This document shows, piece after piece, positions 1 to 5,083 of a stretch of 5,083 bases of DNA. The DNA is from Actinomycetota bacterium (GTDB taxonomy: Bacteria; Actinomycetota; Thermoleophilia; Solirubrobacterales; Thermoleophilaceae), in contig VAXR01000166.1 in the NCBI GenBank assembly GCA_005885165.1, positions 4,989 to 10,071 on the forward strand, given 5' to 3'. Numbering within the stretch: position 1 is the first letter of the stretch; the number at the start of each line of letters is the position of its first letter. The position numbers were made by a program, and so were the translations under genes. Under the pieces are notes generated by a model. The model ran no database searches and was not told the DNA's origin. It worked only from the letters and a program-made list of their open reading frames with translations.

Positions 1-697
1 CGGGCACGCCGGCACGCTCGATCCGTTCGCCACCGGCCTTCTGCTCCTCCTGGTCGGGCGCGCGACGCGGGTACAGCGCTTCCTGATGGGCCTGCCGAAG
101 ACCTACCGCGCGGTGGCGCGCCTTGGCTGGACCTCCAGCACAGGGGACCGGGATGGCGCACTCGCTCATACTGGGCGCGTGCCCGAGACGATCGAAATCC
201 CAACCGGGGAGCTGATGCAGCGGCCGCCGGCGCACTCCGCCGTCAAGGTCGGCGGCGAGCGGCTGTACCGGCGCGCGCGCCGCGGGGATCCAATCGAGGG
301 CGAGCCCCGGCCGGTCACGGTTCACCGCTTCGAGCTCCTCTGGCGGGAGGGCGACCGCGCGGGGCTCGAGATCGAATGCTCCTCGGGCACCTACGTCCGC
401 CAGCTGGTGGCCGGGCTGGGAGACGCCTACTGCGAGGAGCTCGAGCGAACCCGGATCGGGCCGTTCCGCCTCGAGGATGCCGACCCCGAGCGCATGCTGC
501 CGCTGGAGGAGGCGCTCGGGTTCATGCCCTCGCACGAGCTCGAGCCGGGCGCGGCGGAGCGGGTATCGCACGGGCTCGCCGTGCCCGCGAGCGGCCGGGT
601 CCCGGACACTCCCGTGCGGCTCATGCACGACGGCTCGCTCGTGGCCATCGCCCGGCTCGCCGAGGACGGGCAGCTGAAGCCGTTCATCGTGCTGTGA
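1..697 (+). CDS. truB: tRNA pseudouridine(55) synthase TruB, 5'-truncated by window start
   Basis: TruB converts U55 of the tRNA T-loop to pseudouridine in the cytoplasm. The reading frame is open from base 2, and 231 codons are visible to TGA 695-697. Members are usually about 280-300 residues, so roughly the first 40-60, including the N-terminal KPxGxTS region, lie outside. The frame opens directly in the catalytic motif GHAGTLDPFATGLL; the catalytic Asp is codon 20-22. Next come KTYRAVARLG with TSSTGDRDG, then PPAHSAVKVGGERLYRRARRG, then CSSGTYVRQL and RTRIGPFRL, all in TruB order. The last ~55 residues (PVRLMHDGSLVAIARL and following) match the small C-terminal PUA-like domain. The stop overlaps the ribF GTG by four bases (GTGA). 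The family call is firm; the true start cannot be seen. An internal ATG at 86 lies downstream of the catalytic Asp, so it is not the start. Confidence 0.96.
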   Translation, partial: GHAGTLDPFATGLLLLLVGRATRVQRFLMGLPKTYRAVARLGWTSSTGDRDGALAHTGRVPETIEIPTGELMQRPPAHSAVKVGGERLYRRARRGDPIEGEPRPVTVHRFELLWREGDRAGLEIECSSGTYVRQLVAGLGDAYCEELERTRIGPFRLEDADPERMLPLEEALGFMPSHELEPGAAERVSHGLAVPASGRVPDTPVRLMHDGSLVAIARLAEDGQLKPFIVL

Positions 698-1578
698 AGG
701 TCACGCCGCTCCACCAGCTTGAGCCGACGCCGGACCGCGGCCGGCACGTCGCGATAGGGACCTTCGACGGCGTCCACCTCGGCCACCGGGCGGTGATCGA
801 GGGCAGCGACACGGTCCTCACCTTCGAGCCGCACCCGCTGGCGGTGATCCGGCCTGACGCCCTGCCGAAGCTCCTCATGCCGTTCGGGATCAAGCGCGAC
901 GTGATCGCCGGGCTCGGCGTCGATGAGCTCGTGGTCATCCACTTCGACCGCGAGTTCCAGAACCGGAGCGCCGAATCGTTCGTCGAGGACGTCCTGATCG
1001 GTCAGCTCGGCGCCGCGCAGGTCTCGATCGGCGAGAACTTCCGGTTCGGGAAGGGCGCCCGCGGCGACGCGGAGTTTCTCTCCTCGCGCCCGGAGTTCGA
1101 GACGCGCGTGGTGCCGATGGTCGAGGTGGAGGGGGAGACGGTCTCCTCGACCCAGATCCGCGCGCTCGTGGCGGCCGGCGACGTGGCGCGGGCGGCGCGC
1201 TTCCTCGACGCCCCGTTCATGCTCGAGGGCGAGGTCGTGCCGGGCGACGGGCGCGGCAAGCACCTCGGCATGCCGACCGCGAACCTCGTCCCCGATCCGC
1301 ACTACGCGGTGCCCGGCCACGGCGTGTACGCGGCCTGGGCTCATGGCCACCCGGCGGCGGTGAACGTGGGGGTGCGCCCGACGTTCGACTCGGGTCGCGG
1401 CCTGCTGGTCGAGGCCTACCTCCTGGACTTCGAGGGCGACCTCTACGGCGAGATTCTGCGGATCGCGTTCGTCGAGCGCCTGAGGGGCGAGCGGCGGTTC
1501 GAATCAGTGGACGCGCTGGTCGAGCAGATGCACCGCGACGCCGACGAGGCGCGGCGGATCGCAGCTCCCAGCAGCTAA
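694..1578 (+). CDS. ribF: Bifunctional riboflavin kinase / FAD synthetase RibF
   Basis: RibF phosphorylates riboflavin to FMN and adenylylates FMN to FAD. I place the start at GTG 694, which overlaps the truB stop as GTGA and gives 294 residues. The frame stays open upstream to 376, but that stretch lies inside truB and resembles no RibF sequence. The N-terminal FAD synthetase domain shows GTFDGVHLGH (residues 22-31, nucleotidyltransferase HxGH signature), FEPHP (44-48), GENFRFG (113-119) and SSTQIR (151-156). The C-terminal kinase domain shows GDGRGKHLGMPTAN (184-197), GVYAAW (210-215), NVGVRPTF (224-231) and the probable catalytic Glu at 240, then LYGEILRIAFVERLRGERRF. Only about 11 residues separate HLGH from TFEPHP; the E. 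coli enzyme, as I recall it, has about 21, so a helix/loop seems shortened. No clear Shine-Dalgarno precedes the GTG, so translation is probably coupled to truB. Confidence 0.95.
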   Translation: MKVTPLHQLEPTPDRGRHVAIGTFDGVHLGHRAVIEGSDTVLTFEPHPLAVIRPDALPKLLMPFGIKRDVIAGLGVDELVVIHFDREFQNRSAESFVEDVLIGQLGAAQVSIGENFRFGKGARGDAEFLSSRPEFETRVVPMVEVEGETVSSTQIRALVAAGDVARAARFLDAPFMLEGEVVPGDGRGKHLGMPTANLVPDPHYAVPGHGVYAAWAHGHPAAVNVGVRPTFDSGRGLLVEAYLLDFEGDLYGEILRIAFVERLRGERRFESVDALVEQMHRDADEARRIAAPSS

Positions 1579-1586
1579 GAGACCCC

Positions 1587-1595
1587 TGCTACGGT
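1587..1595 (+). promoter_or_regulatory. Possible extended -10 element for rpsO (TGC-TACGGT)
   Basis: The 27-base ribF-rpsO gap contains TACGGT (1590-1595, matching TAnnnT) preceded by TGC (1587-1589). No TTGACA-like box is visible 16-18 bases upstream. Initiation 6-7 bases past the hexamer would fall around 1602-1603, leaving a leader of only 3-4 bases before ATG 1606. The same CTGCTAnnnTT pattern occurs upstream of pnp at 2990-3000, which strengthens the reading. A short motif in GC-rich DNA can still arise by chance, and rpsO may also be transcribed from upstream. Confidence 0.4.
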
Positions 1596-1605
1596 TCGCC
1601 GACCG

Positions 1606-1875
1606 ATGAGCCTGACCGTCGATGCAAAGCGCGAAATCGTCAACAAGCACGGGAAGTCGGAGGCGGACACCGGCTCGCCCGAGGTCCAGATCGCGCTTCT
1701 CACCGCGCGCATCAACCACCTCACGGAGCACCTTCGGGAGCACAAGGGCGACCACCACTCACGCCGCGGCCTGCTGATGCTCGTGGGGCAGCGGCGCAGG
1801 CTCCTCAACTACCTCCAGCGCCGCGACCTCGACCGCTACCGCTCGCTGATCGGAGAGCTCGGGCTCAGACGATGA
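1606..1875 (+). CDS. rpsO: 30S ribosomal protein S15
   Basis: S15 is a primary 16S rRNA-binding protein of the 30S central domain and takes part in an intersubunit bridge. The product is 89 residues, the standard length, and aligns by eye end to end with the family: DTGSPEVQIALLT at about residues 21-33, HKGDHHSRRGLL at about 46-57, then GQRRRLLNYL and the terminal LIGELGLRR. ATG 1606 gives the normal N-terminus (MSLTVDAKREIV). No Shine-Dalgarno is visible in the preceding 20 bases, and a -10-like element ends ten bases upstream, so a nearly leaderless mRNA is possible. If so, there is no room for the structured S15-binding leader used for autoregulation in E. coli. The TGA stop overlaps the next gene's ATG (ATGA, 1872-1875). 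Confidence 0.98.
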   Translation: MSLTVDAKREIVNKHGKSEADTGSPEVQIALLTARINHLTEHLREHKGDHHSRRGLLMLVGQRRRLLNYLQRRDLDRYRSLIGELGLRR

Positions 1876-2336
1876 TCGAGCCCGGTACGCCGGCGCCGGA
1901 CTTCAGCCTGCGGAACCAGGATGGGGAGGAGGTCAGCCTCGAGTCGCTTCGGGGCGGGACGGTGGTGCTCGTCTTCTACCCGCTCGACTTCAGCCCGGTC
2001 TGCACGGACCAGCTCAACGTCTACCAGGAGGTACTCGGCGAGCTCCACGCGCGAGGGGTCGAGATGTACGGCGTGTCGGTCGACTCCGCCTACTCGCACA
2101 AGGCGTTCCAGGAGAAGCTCGGCGTGTCGATCCCCCTGCTCGCCGACTTCCATCCGAAGGGCGCGGTCGCCCGGGCGTTCGGCGTGTACGACGAGGAGCG
2201 CGGCGTGAGCGCGCGAGCGCTCGTGATGATCGGCCCGGACGGGGCCGTCGTGTGGTCCTACCGCTCGCCGTCGCCGCTCGAGATACCGGGCGCGAACCTC
2301 ATCTTCGACGCCCTCGACGAGCGCGCCGCGGCCTGA
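1872..2336 (+). CDS. 1-Cys peroxiredoxin, AhpE-like (AhpC/TSA family)
   Basis: This is a 154-residue cytoplasmic thiol peroxidase predicted to reduce hydrogen peroxide or organic hydroperoxides. The N-terminal GTPAPDFSLRNQDGEEVSL is typical of the AhpC/TSA fold. The active site PLDFSPVC places Pro37, Ser41 (Thr in many relatives) and the peroxidatic Cys44 (codon 2001-2003). Arg115 in VSARAL matches the conserved catalytic Arg; each position is one less than in Mycobacterium tuberculosis AhpE (Thr42, Cys45, Arg116, from memory). The central SVDSAYSHKAF and IPLLADFHPKGAVARAFGVY also fit this group. Cys44 is the only cysteine, so no internal resolving thiol exists and an external reductant is required. 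No signal peptide or membrane segment is seen. It starts on an ATGA overlap with rpsO, without a clear Shine-Dalgarno, so it is probably coupled to S15 translation. A BCP/PrxQ-type assignment is the alternative, but the AhpE-like features are stronger. Confidence 0.9.
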   Translation: MIEPGTPAPDFSLRNQDGEEVSLESLRGGTVVLVFYPLDFSPVCTDQLNVYQEVLGELHARGVEMYGVSVDSAYSHKAFQEKLGVSIPLLADFHPKGAVARAFGVYDEERGVSARALVMIGPDGAVVWSYRSPSPLEIPGANLIFDALDERAAA

Positions 2337-2839
2337 GCGCCGACCTCCGAAGCGCCGGCGTCCCGCCTCCTGCACCCGACGACCACGTGCGCGGCGACCG
2401 CGACGCGCCGCTCGTGGTCGAGTACGGGGACTACGAGTGCCCGTACTGTGCGAAGACCGACGGGCTGCTCGCCGGCGTTCGCGTCCGGCGCGTCTTCCGC
2501 CACTTCCCGGTGGTTTCCAAGCACCCGCGGGCGAGGGTGCTCGCGTGCGCGGCCGAGGCCGCGGGCCTTCAGGGCTCGTACTGGGAGTTCCACGACTCGC
2601 TGTACGCCGACCAGGGACGGATCGACGACCCGCACCTGTGGGAGCGGGTGCGCGAGCTCGGCCTCGACCTCGACCGCTTCGAGGCGGACCGGCGATCCGA
2701 AGCTGTCGCGGAGAGGGTCGAGCGCGACTTCCGCTCGGGCCTGCGCGCAGGCGTCGTGACGACGCCGACGCTGTTCGTGGACGGCCAAGCACACGCAGGC
2801 GTCCCGAGCGAGGAGCTCCTCCAAAGCTTCCTGAGATAG
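2333..2839 (+). CDS. DsbA-like thioredoxin-fold thiol oxidoreductase (CPYC), start uncertain
   Basis: The protein is a probable dithiol-disulfide oxidoreductase of the DsbA/Thioredoxin_4 type, the same fold found as a C-terminal extension of some NhaA antiporters. Numbered from 2333 it has 168 residues: the lead-in PDDHVRGDRDAPLVVEYGDY (16-34 region), active site C36-P-Y-C39, FRHFPVVSKHPRA, a helical insertion (ACAAEAAGLQGSYWEFHDSL, then an acidic/arginine-rich helix), and cis-Pro145 in TTPTLFVDG. No hydrophobic signal or lipobox precedes the domain, so a cytoplasmic location is likely. The start is unclear. The family-like sequence begins near 2378, before GTG 2387 (150 residues). GTG 2252 would overlap the peroxiredoxin by 85 bases (195 residues) and adds arginine-rich, non-family sequence. 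CTG 2333 forms a CTGA overlap with the preceding stop, echoing the other couplings here, but is a rare start codon. Its place beside a 1-Cys peroxiredoxin suggests a shared redox task; that is inference. Confidence 0.85.
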   Translation: MSADLRSAGVPPPAPDDHVRGDRDAPLVVEYGDYECPYCAKTDGLLAGVRVRRVFRHFPVVSKHPRARVLACAAEAAGLQGSYWEFHDSLYADQGRIDDPHLWERVRELGLDLDRFEADRRSEAVAERVERDFRSGLRAGVVTTPTLFVDGQAHAGVPSEELLQSFLR

Positions 2840-2889
2840 GGCAATAAAGGGGTGCGGGGCTTGGCGGATCCCGGGTCTCGGGCGAGGCT

Positions 2890-2926
2890 TGCTGCCTTTT
2901 GGTCACAGGGCGACCAAAAAGCAGCA
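2890..2926 (+). terminator. Long hairpin after the redox genes; possible terminator or operator
   Basis: The arms 2890-2904 and 2912-2926 are inverted repeats. They pair over 14 of 15 positions (6 bp, one C/A mismatch at 2896/2920, then 8 bp), with a seven-base loop at 2905-2911. The stem starts 51 bases past the DsbA-like stop and lies upstream of the pnp promoter, where a terminator would be useful. No U-tract follows on either strand, so it is not a classical intrinsic terminator; U-less termination, RNA 3'-end protection or a protein-binding palindrome are alternatives. The A/T-rich core (TTTTGG/CCAAAA) stands out against the GC-rich surroundings. The structure is seen directly; its function is inferred. 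Confidence 0.55.
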
Positions 2927-2932
2927 CGGTTG

Positions 2933-2963
2933 AGGAGAGATGCGGTCCGGGCCTCTCTCCTTT
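2933..2963 (+). terminator. Second tandem hairpin with short T-run; possible intrinsic terminator
   Basis: AGGAGAGA (2933-2940) pairs perfectly with TCTCTCCT (2954-2961), an 8-bp stem with a 13-base loop. A short T-run (TTT, 2961-2963) begins at the last paired base, making it the more terminator-like of the two consecutive hairpins. The T-run is weak and the loop large, so termination efficiency is uncertain. It sits nine bases before the pnp -35-like box, which fits insulation of pnp from the upstream rpsO-redox block. Confidence 0.45.
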
Positions 2964-2971
2964 GCCGCCCC

Positions 2972-2999
2972 TTGGTCGCGCCCGGAGCACTGCTAGATT
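2972..2999 (+). promoter_or_regulatory. Putative sigma-70-type promoter for pnp
   Basis: A -35-like TTGGTC (2972-2977) and a -10 TAGATT (2994-2999) are separated by 16 bases, with an extended TGC at 2991-2993. Transcription would start near 3005-3007 and give a leader of about 66 bases before ATG 3072. The -35 box is part of TTGGTCGC (2972-2979), which recurs in inverted orientation at 2910-2917 and as TTGGTCAC at 2899-2906, so an operator role is possible. The calls rest on consensus resemblance only. Confidence 0.6.
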
Positions 3000-3037
3000 T
3001 GCGGCCAACTTCATTCCGAAGCCAGAAACACGCAAAG

Positions 3038-3056
3038 GCCGCCAACCGGAGGCGGC
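3038..3056 (+). promoter_or_regulatory. GC-rich hairpin in the pnp 5' leader
   Basis: GCCGCC (3038-3043) pairs perfectly with GGCGGC (3051-3056) around a seven-base loop. It ends 15 bases before the pnp ATG and four bases before the Shine-Dalgarno region. In E. coli, pnp is autoregulated through a leader stem cut by RNase III and then attacked by PNPase. This stem is much shorter, and a link to such control is speculative. It could instead simply tune ribosome access or mRNA stability. Confidence 0.4.
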
Positions 3057-3060
3057 ATCG

Positions 3061-3067
3061 AAAGGAA
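3061..3067 (+). promoter_or_regulatory. Shine-Dalgarno site of pnp
   Basis: AAAGGAA contains AAGGA (3062-3066), spaced five bases from ATG 3072. It is the only convincing Shine-Dalgarno in the window, and it fixes the pnp start over other in-frame codons. The contrast with the coupled or leaderless upstream genes fits pnp being a separate transcription and translation unit. Confidence 0.8.
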
Positions 3068-3071
3068 CCTC

Positions 3072-5083
3072 ATGAATCAGGATGAGAGCCGGGTCTCGGT
3101 CGAGATCGGTGGCAGCTCGATTTCGTTCGAGACCGGCAAGCTCGCGAAGCAGGCGGGCGGCGCCGTCGTGGTCACTCAGGGCGAGACGATGGTGCTCGCC
3201 ACAGCGACCGCCGGCAACCCCCGCGACGTCGACTTCCTCCCGCTCACCGTGGACGTGGAGGAGCGCATGTACGCGGCCGGGAAGATCCCCGGAAGCTTCT
3301 TCAAGCGCGAGGGCCGTGCCGGCGAGAAGGGCACGCTCACCGCGCGCATGATCGACCGCCCGATCCGCCCGCTCTTCCCCAAGGGCTGGCGGCGCGAGAC
3401 CCAGCTGGTCGCGATCCCGATGTCGGTCGATCACGTGCACCCGTACGACATCCTCGCGATGAACGGCGCGAGCGCCGCGCTGATGGTGTCGGACATCCCG
3501 TTCCCGACGCCAGTCGGCGCCGTCCGCATCGGCCAGGACGAGGAGGGCGGCTTCGTCGTCAACCCCGAGGAGGAGTGGCTGCCGGACAGCCCGCTCGACC
3601 TCGTGGTCGCCGGCACGGAGGACGCGATCCTCATGGTCGAGGCCGGCGCCCAGGAGGTCTCGGAGGCCGAGATCCTCGATGCGCTCGACATCGCCCACGG
3701 CGAGATCAAGAAGCTCTGCGCGGCGCAGCGCGAGCTCCAGGAGAAGGCCGGCAAGCCGAAGGACGAGGTCGAGGTCCCGCAGGTGGACGCGGCCCTGCTC
3801 GAGCAGATCAGGGAGCGCTTCGGCTCCTCGCTGGACGAGGCCACGCAGGTCGAGGACAAGCTCGAGCGCCAGGAGGCGACCAAGCGCGTCGAGGAGGAGG
3901 TGCTCGAGGCCTTCGCCGGCGAGCCCGAGTCGGAGGAGTACAGGGAGCGCCGCGCGGCCGCCCAGCTGGCGTTCGACAAGCTCGAGAAGGACGTGATCAG
4001 GCGGCGGATCGCGGTGGAGAAGAAGCGGCCCGACGGCCGCGCGGCGGACGAGATCCGGCCGATCTCGATCGAGGTCGGAGTCGCGCCCCGCACGCACGGC
4101 TCTGCTCTGTTCACCCGCGGGCAGACGCAGGCCTTCTCGGTGGTCGCGCTGGGAACGACGCGTGAGGAGATGCGGCTCGACACCCTCGGGCTCGAGACCG
4201 CCAAGCGCTACTTCCACCACTACAACTTCCCGCCCTTCTCGGTGGGCGAGGCCGGCTTCATGCGCGGCCCGAAGCGCCGCGACATCGGCCACGGCGCGCT
4301 GGCGGAGCGCGCGCTCGTGCGGCTAGTCCCGTCGCAGGAGGAATTCCCGTACACGATCCGCGTGGTCTCCGACATCCTCGAGTCGAACGGCTCGTCGTCG
4401 ATGGCGTCGGTCTGCGGGTCGAGCCTTTCGTTGATGCAGGCCGGCGTGCCGATCGAGCGTGCCGTGGCGGGGATCGCCATGGGCCTGATCAAGGAGGGCG
4501 ACGACTACATCGTGCTCTCCGACATCGCCGGCGTGGAGGATCACCTCGGCGACATGGACTTCAAGGTGGCGGGGACCGACCAGGGGATCACCGCCCTCCA
4601 GATGGACATCAAGATCTCGGGCGTCACCTTCGACATCCTGCGCGACGCGCTGACGCAGGCGAAGGAGGGGCGGACCTTCATCCTCGGCAAGATGAACGAG
4701 GTCATCTCCGAGCCCGCGGCGGAGCTCTCCCCGTACGCGCCGCGGATCACCTCGATCCAGATCGACCCGGAGAAGATCGGGATGGTCATCGGCAAGGGCG
4801 GCGAGACGATCCGCGCGCTGTCCGAGGAGTACGAGGCGCAGATCGACATGCAGGACGACGGCACGGTCCTGATCTACGCGGCGAGCGGCGAGCAGGGCGA
4901 CGCCCTGGTCGAGCGGATCCGATCGATGACCAAGGAGGTCGAGGTCGGGGACGAGTTCCCGTCGGCCAAGGTCGTGAAGACCACGACGTTCGGCGCGTTC
5001 GTCGAGCTCGCCAAGGGCACCGACGGCCTCCTGCACATCTCGAATATCTCGCCCGGCAAGCGGGCCGAGTCGGTCGAGGACGT
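3072..5083 (+). CDS. pnp: Polynucleotide phosphorylase (PNPase), 3' end beyond window
   Basis: PNPase is a cytoplasmic phosphorolytic 3'-5' exoribonuclease that degrades RNA to nucleoside diphosphates; it acts as a ring-shaped homotrimer. From ATG 3072 the frame is open for 670 codons to the window end; about 40-80 residues are missing relative to a usual length above 700. The first RNase PH domain (about 12-145) carries FFKREGR, where relatives usually have FFRREGR, and MIDRPIRPLFPKGW. A charged, helix-rich linker domain follows (about 240-315). The second, catalytic RNase PH domain starts at RPDGR (319-323) and has FTRGQTQ (347-353), the phosphate-binding SNGSSSMASVCG, and D490, D496 and K498 in EDHLGDMDFKVAG, equivalent by my reading to E. 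coli D486, D492 and K494. A KH domain has GMVIGKGG (570-577), and an S1 domain begins near 624 and is cut off. All catalytic residues are present. It has its own promoter and Shine-Dalgarno. Confidence 0.98.
   Translation, partial: MNQDESRVSVEIGGSSISFETGKLAKQAGGAVVVTQGETMVLATATAGNPRDVDFLPLTVDVEERMYAAGKIPGSFFKREGRAGEKGTLTARMIDRPIRPLFPKGWRRETQLVAIPMSVDHVHPYDILAMNGASAALMVSDIPFPTPVGAVRIGQDEEGGFVVNPEEEWLPDSPLDLVVAGTEDAILMVEAGAQEVSEAEILDALDIAHGEIKKLCAAQRELQEKAGKPKDEVEVPQVDAALLEQIRERFGSSLDEATQVEDKLERQEATKRVEEEVLEAFAGEPESEEYRERRAAAQLAFDKLEKDVIRRRIAVEKKRPDGRAADEIRPISIEVGVAPRTHGSALFTRGQTQAFSVVALGTTREEMRLDTLGLETAKRYFHHYNFPPFSVGEAGFMRGPKRRDIGHGALAERALVRLVPSQEEFPYTIRVVSDILESNGSSSMASVCGSSLSLMQAGVPIERAVAGIAMGLIKEGDDYIVLSDIAGVEDHLGDMDFKVAGTDQGITALQMDIKISGVTFDILRDALTQAKEGRTFILGKMNEVISEPAAELSPYAPRITSIQIDPEKIGMVIGKGGETIRALSEEYEAQIDMQDDGTVLIYAASGEQGDALVERIRSMTKEVEVGDEFPSAKVVKTTTFGAFVELAKGTDGLLHISNISPGKRAESVED

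Noticed and set aside
427..1350. Minus-strand frame of about 307 codons opposite truB and ribF
   Set aside because: It is rich in His, Arg, Glu and Val in the pattern of a reverse-complement shadow, shows no family motif, and lies opposite two confidently identified genes.
2870..2882. Small hairpin CCCG/CGGG with a five-base loop after the DsbA-like gene
   Set aside because: A four-base GC stem is expected often in this composition. It has no T-run and is overshadowed by the much stronger hairpin at 2890-2926.
2852..3085. Plus-strand frame of 77 codons starting at GTG 2852 in the gap before pnp
   Set aside because: It is basic and low in complexity, has no domain, spans both hairpins and the pnp promoter, and overlaps the pnp start. 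The non-coding signals explain this stretch better.
2871..3104. Near-repeat CCGGGTCTCGG-N-CGAG at 2871-2886 and 3089-3104
   Set aside because: Fifteen of 16 bases match, but the second copy encodes ordinary PNPase N-terminal residues (RVSVE region) and the sequence is GC-rich and simple. With two copies and no flanking similarity, chance is the better explanation.
3575..4165. Plus-strand frame of 196 codons inside pnp
   Set aside because: It is Gly/Arg/Ala-rich, out of frame with pnp, and lies wholly within the conserved PNPase reading frame.
1836..4292. Very long open frame on the minus strand (about 818 codons) antisense to the peroxiredoxin, DsbA-like gene and most of pnp
   Set aside because: The translation is Arg/Ala/Leu-rich low-complexity sequence without a recognisable domain. 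It runs across three well-supported genes and an intergenic promoter, as expected of antisense frames in GC-rich coding DNA.

Overview
The window is a stretch of GC-rich bacterial chromosome with every supported gene on the + strand. The gene order truB – ribF – rpsO – (two thiol/redox genes) – pnp is the conserved translation and RNA-decay neighbourhood that in many bacteria follows nusA-infB-rbfA. High GC at third codon positions, tight gene packing, an AhpE-like 1-Cys peroxiredoxin and TAnnnT-type -10 elements point to an actinomycetote. A deep-branching lineage such as Thermoleophilia/Solirubrobacterales is my best guess, from general resemblance only; no rRNA or taxon-specific marker is present.

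Layout. 1-697 is the 3' part of truB (tRNA U55 pseudouridine synthase), cut by the window start. ribF (694-1578, bifunctional riboflavin kinase/FAD synthetase) begins on a GTGA overlap with truB. A 27-base gap holding an extended -10-like element precedes rpsO (1606-1875, ribosomal protein S15), which has no visible Shine-Dalgarno and may be nearly leaderless. rpsO overlaps by ATGA a 1-Cys AhpE-like peroxiredoxin (1872-2336). That gene abuts a CPYC-containing DsbA-like thioredoxin-fold protein (to 2839) whose start codon is uncertain. A 232-base intergenic region (2840-3071) follows. It holds two consecutive hairpins, a recognisable promoter, a GC-rich leader hairpin and a good Shine-Dalgarno for pnp (3072 to beyond the window end, polynucleotide phosphorylase).

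How it fits together. truB and ribF look like the tail of an upstream translation operon. rpsO, the peroxiredoxin and the DsbA-like gene form a second tightly coupled block, and pnp seems to have its own promoter behind terminator-like hairpins. The main departure from the usual arrangement is the pair of redox genes between rpsO and pnp: a peroxidase with a single cysteine, which needs an external thiol reductant, next to a cytoplasmic-looking CxxC oxidoreductase. I saw no mobile element, CRISPR array, tRNA or rRNA. Most of the window is ordinary core-genome content; the redox pair and the structured pnp upstream region deserve the closest look.
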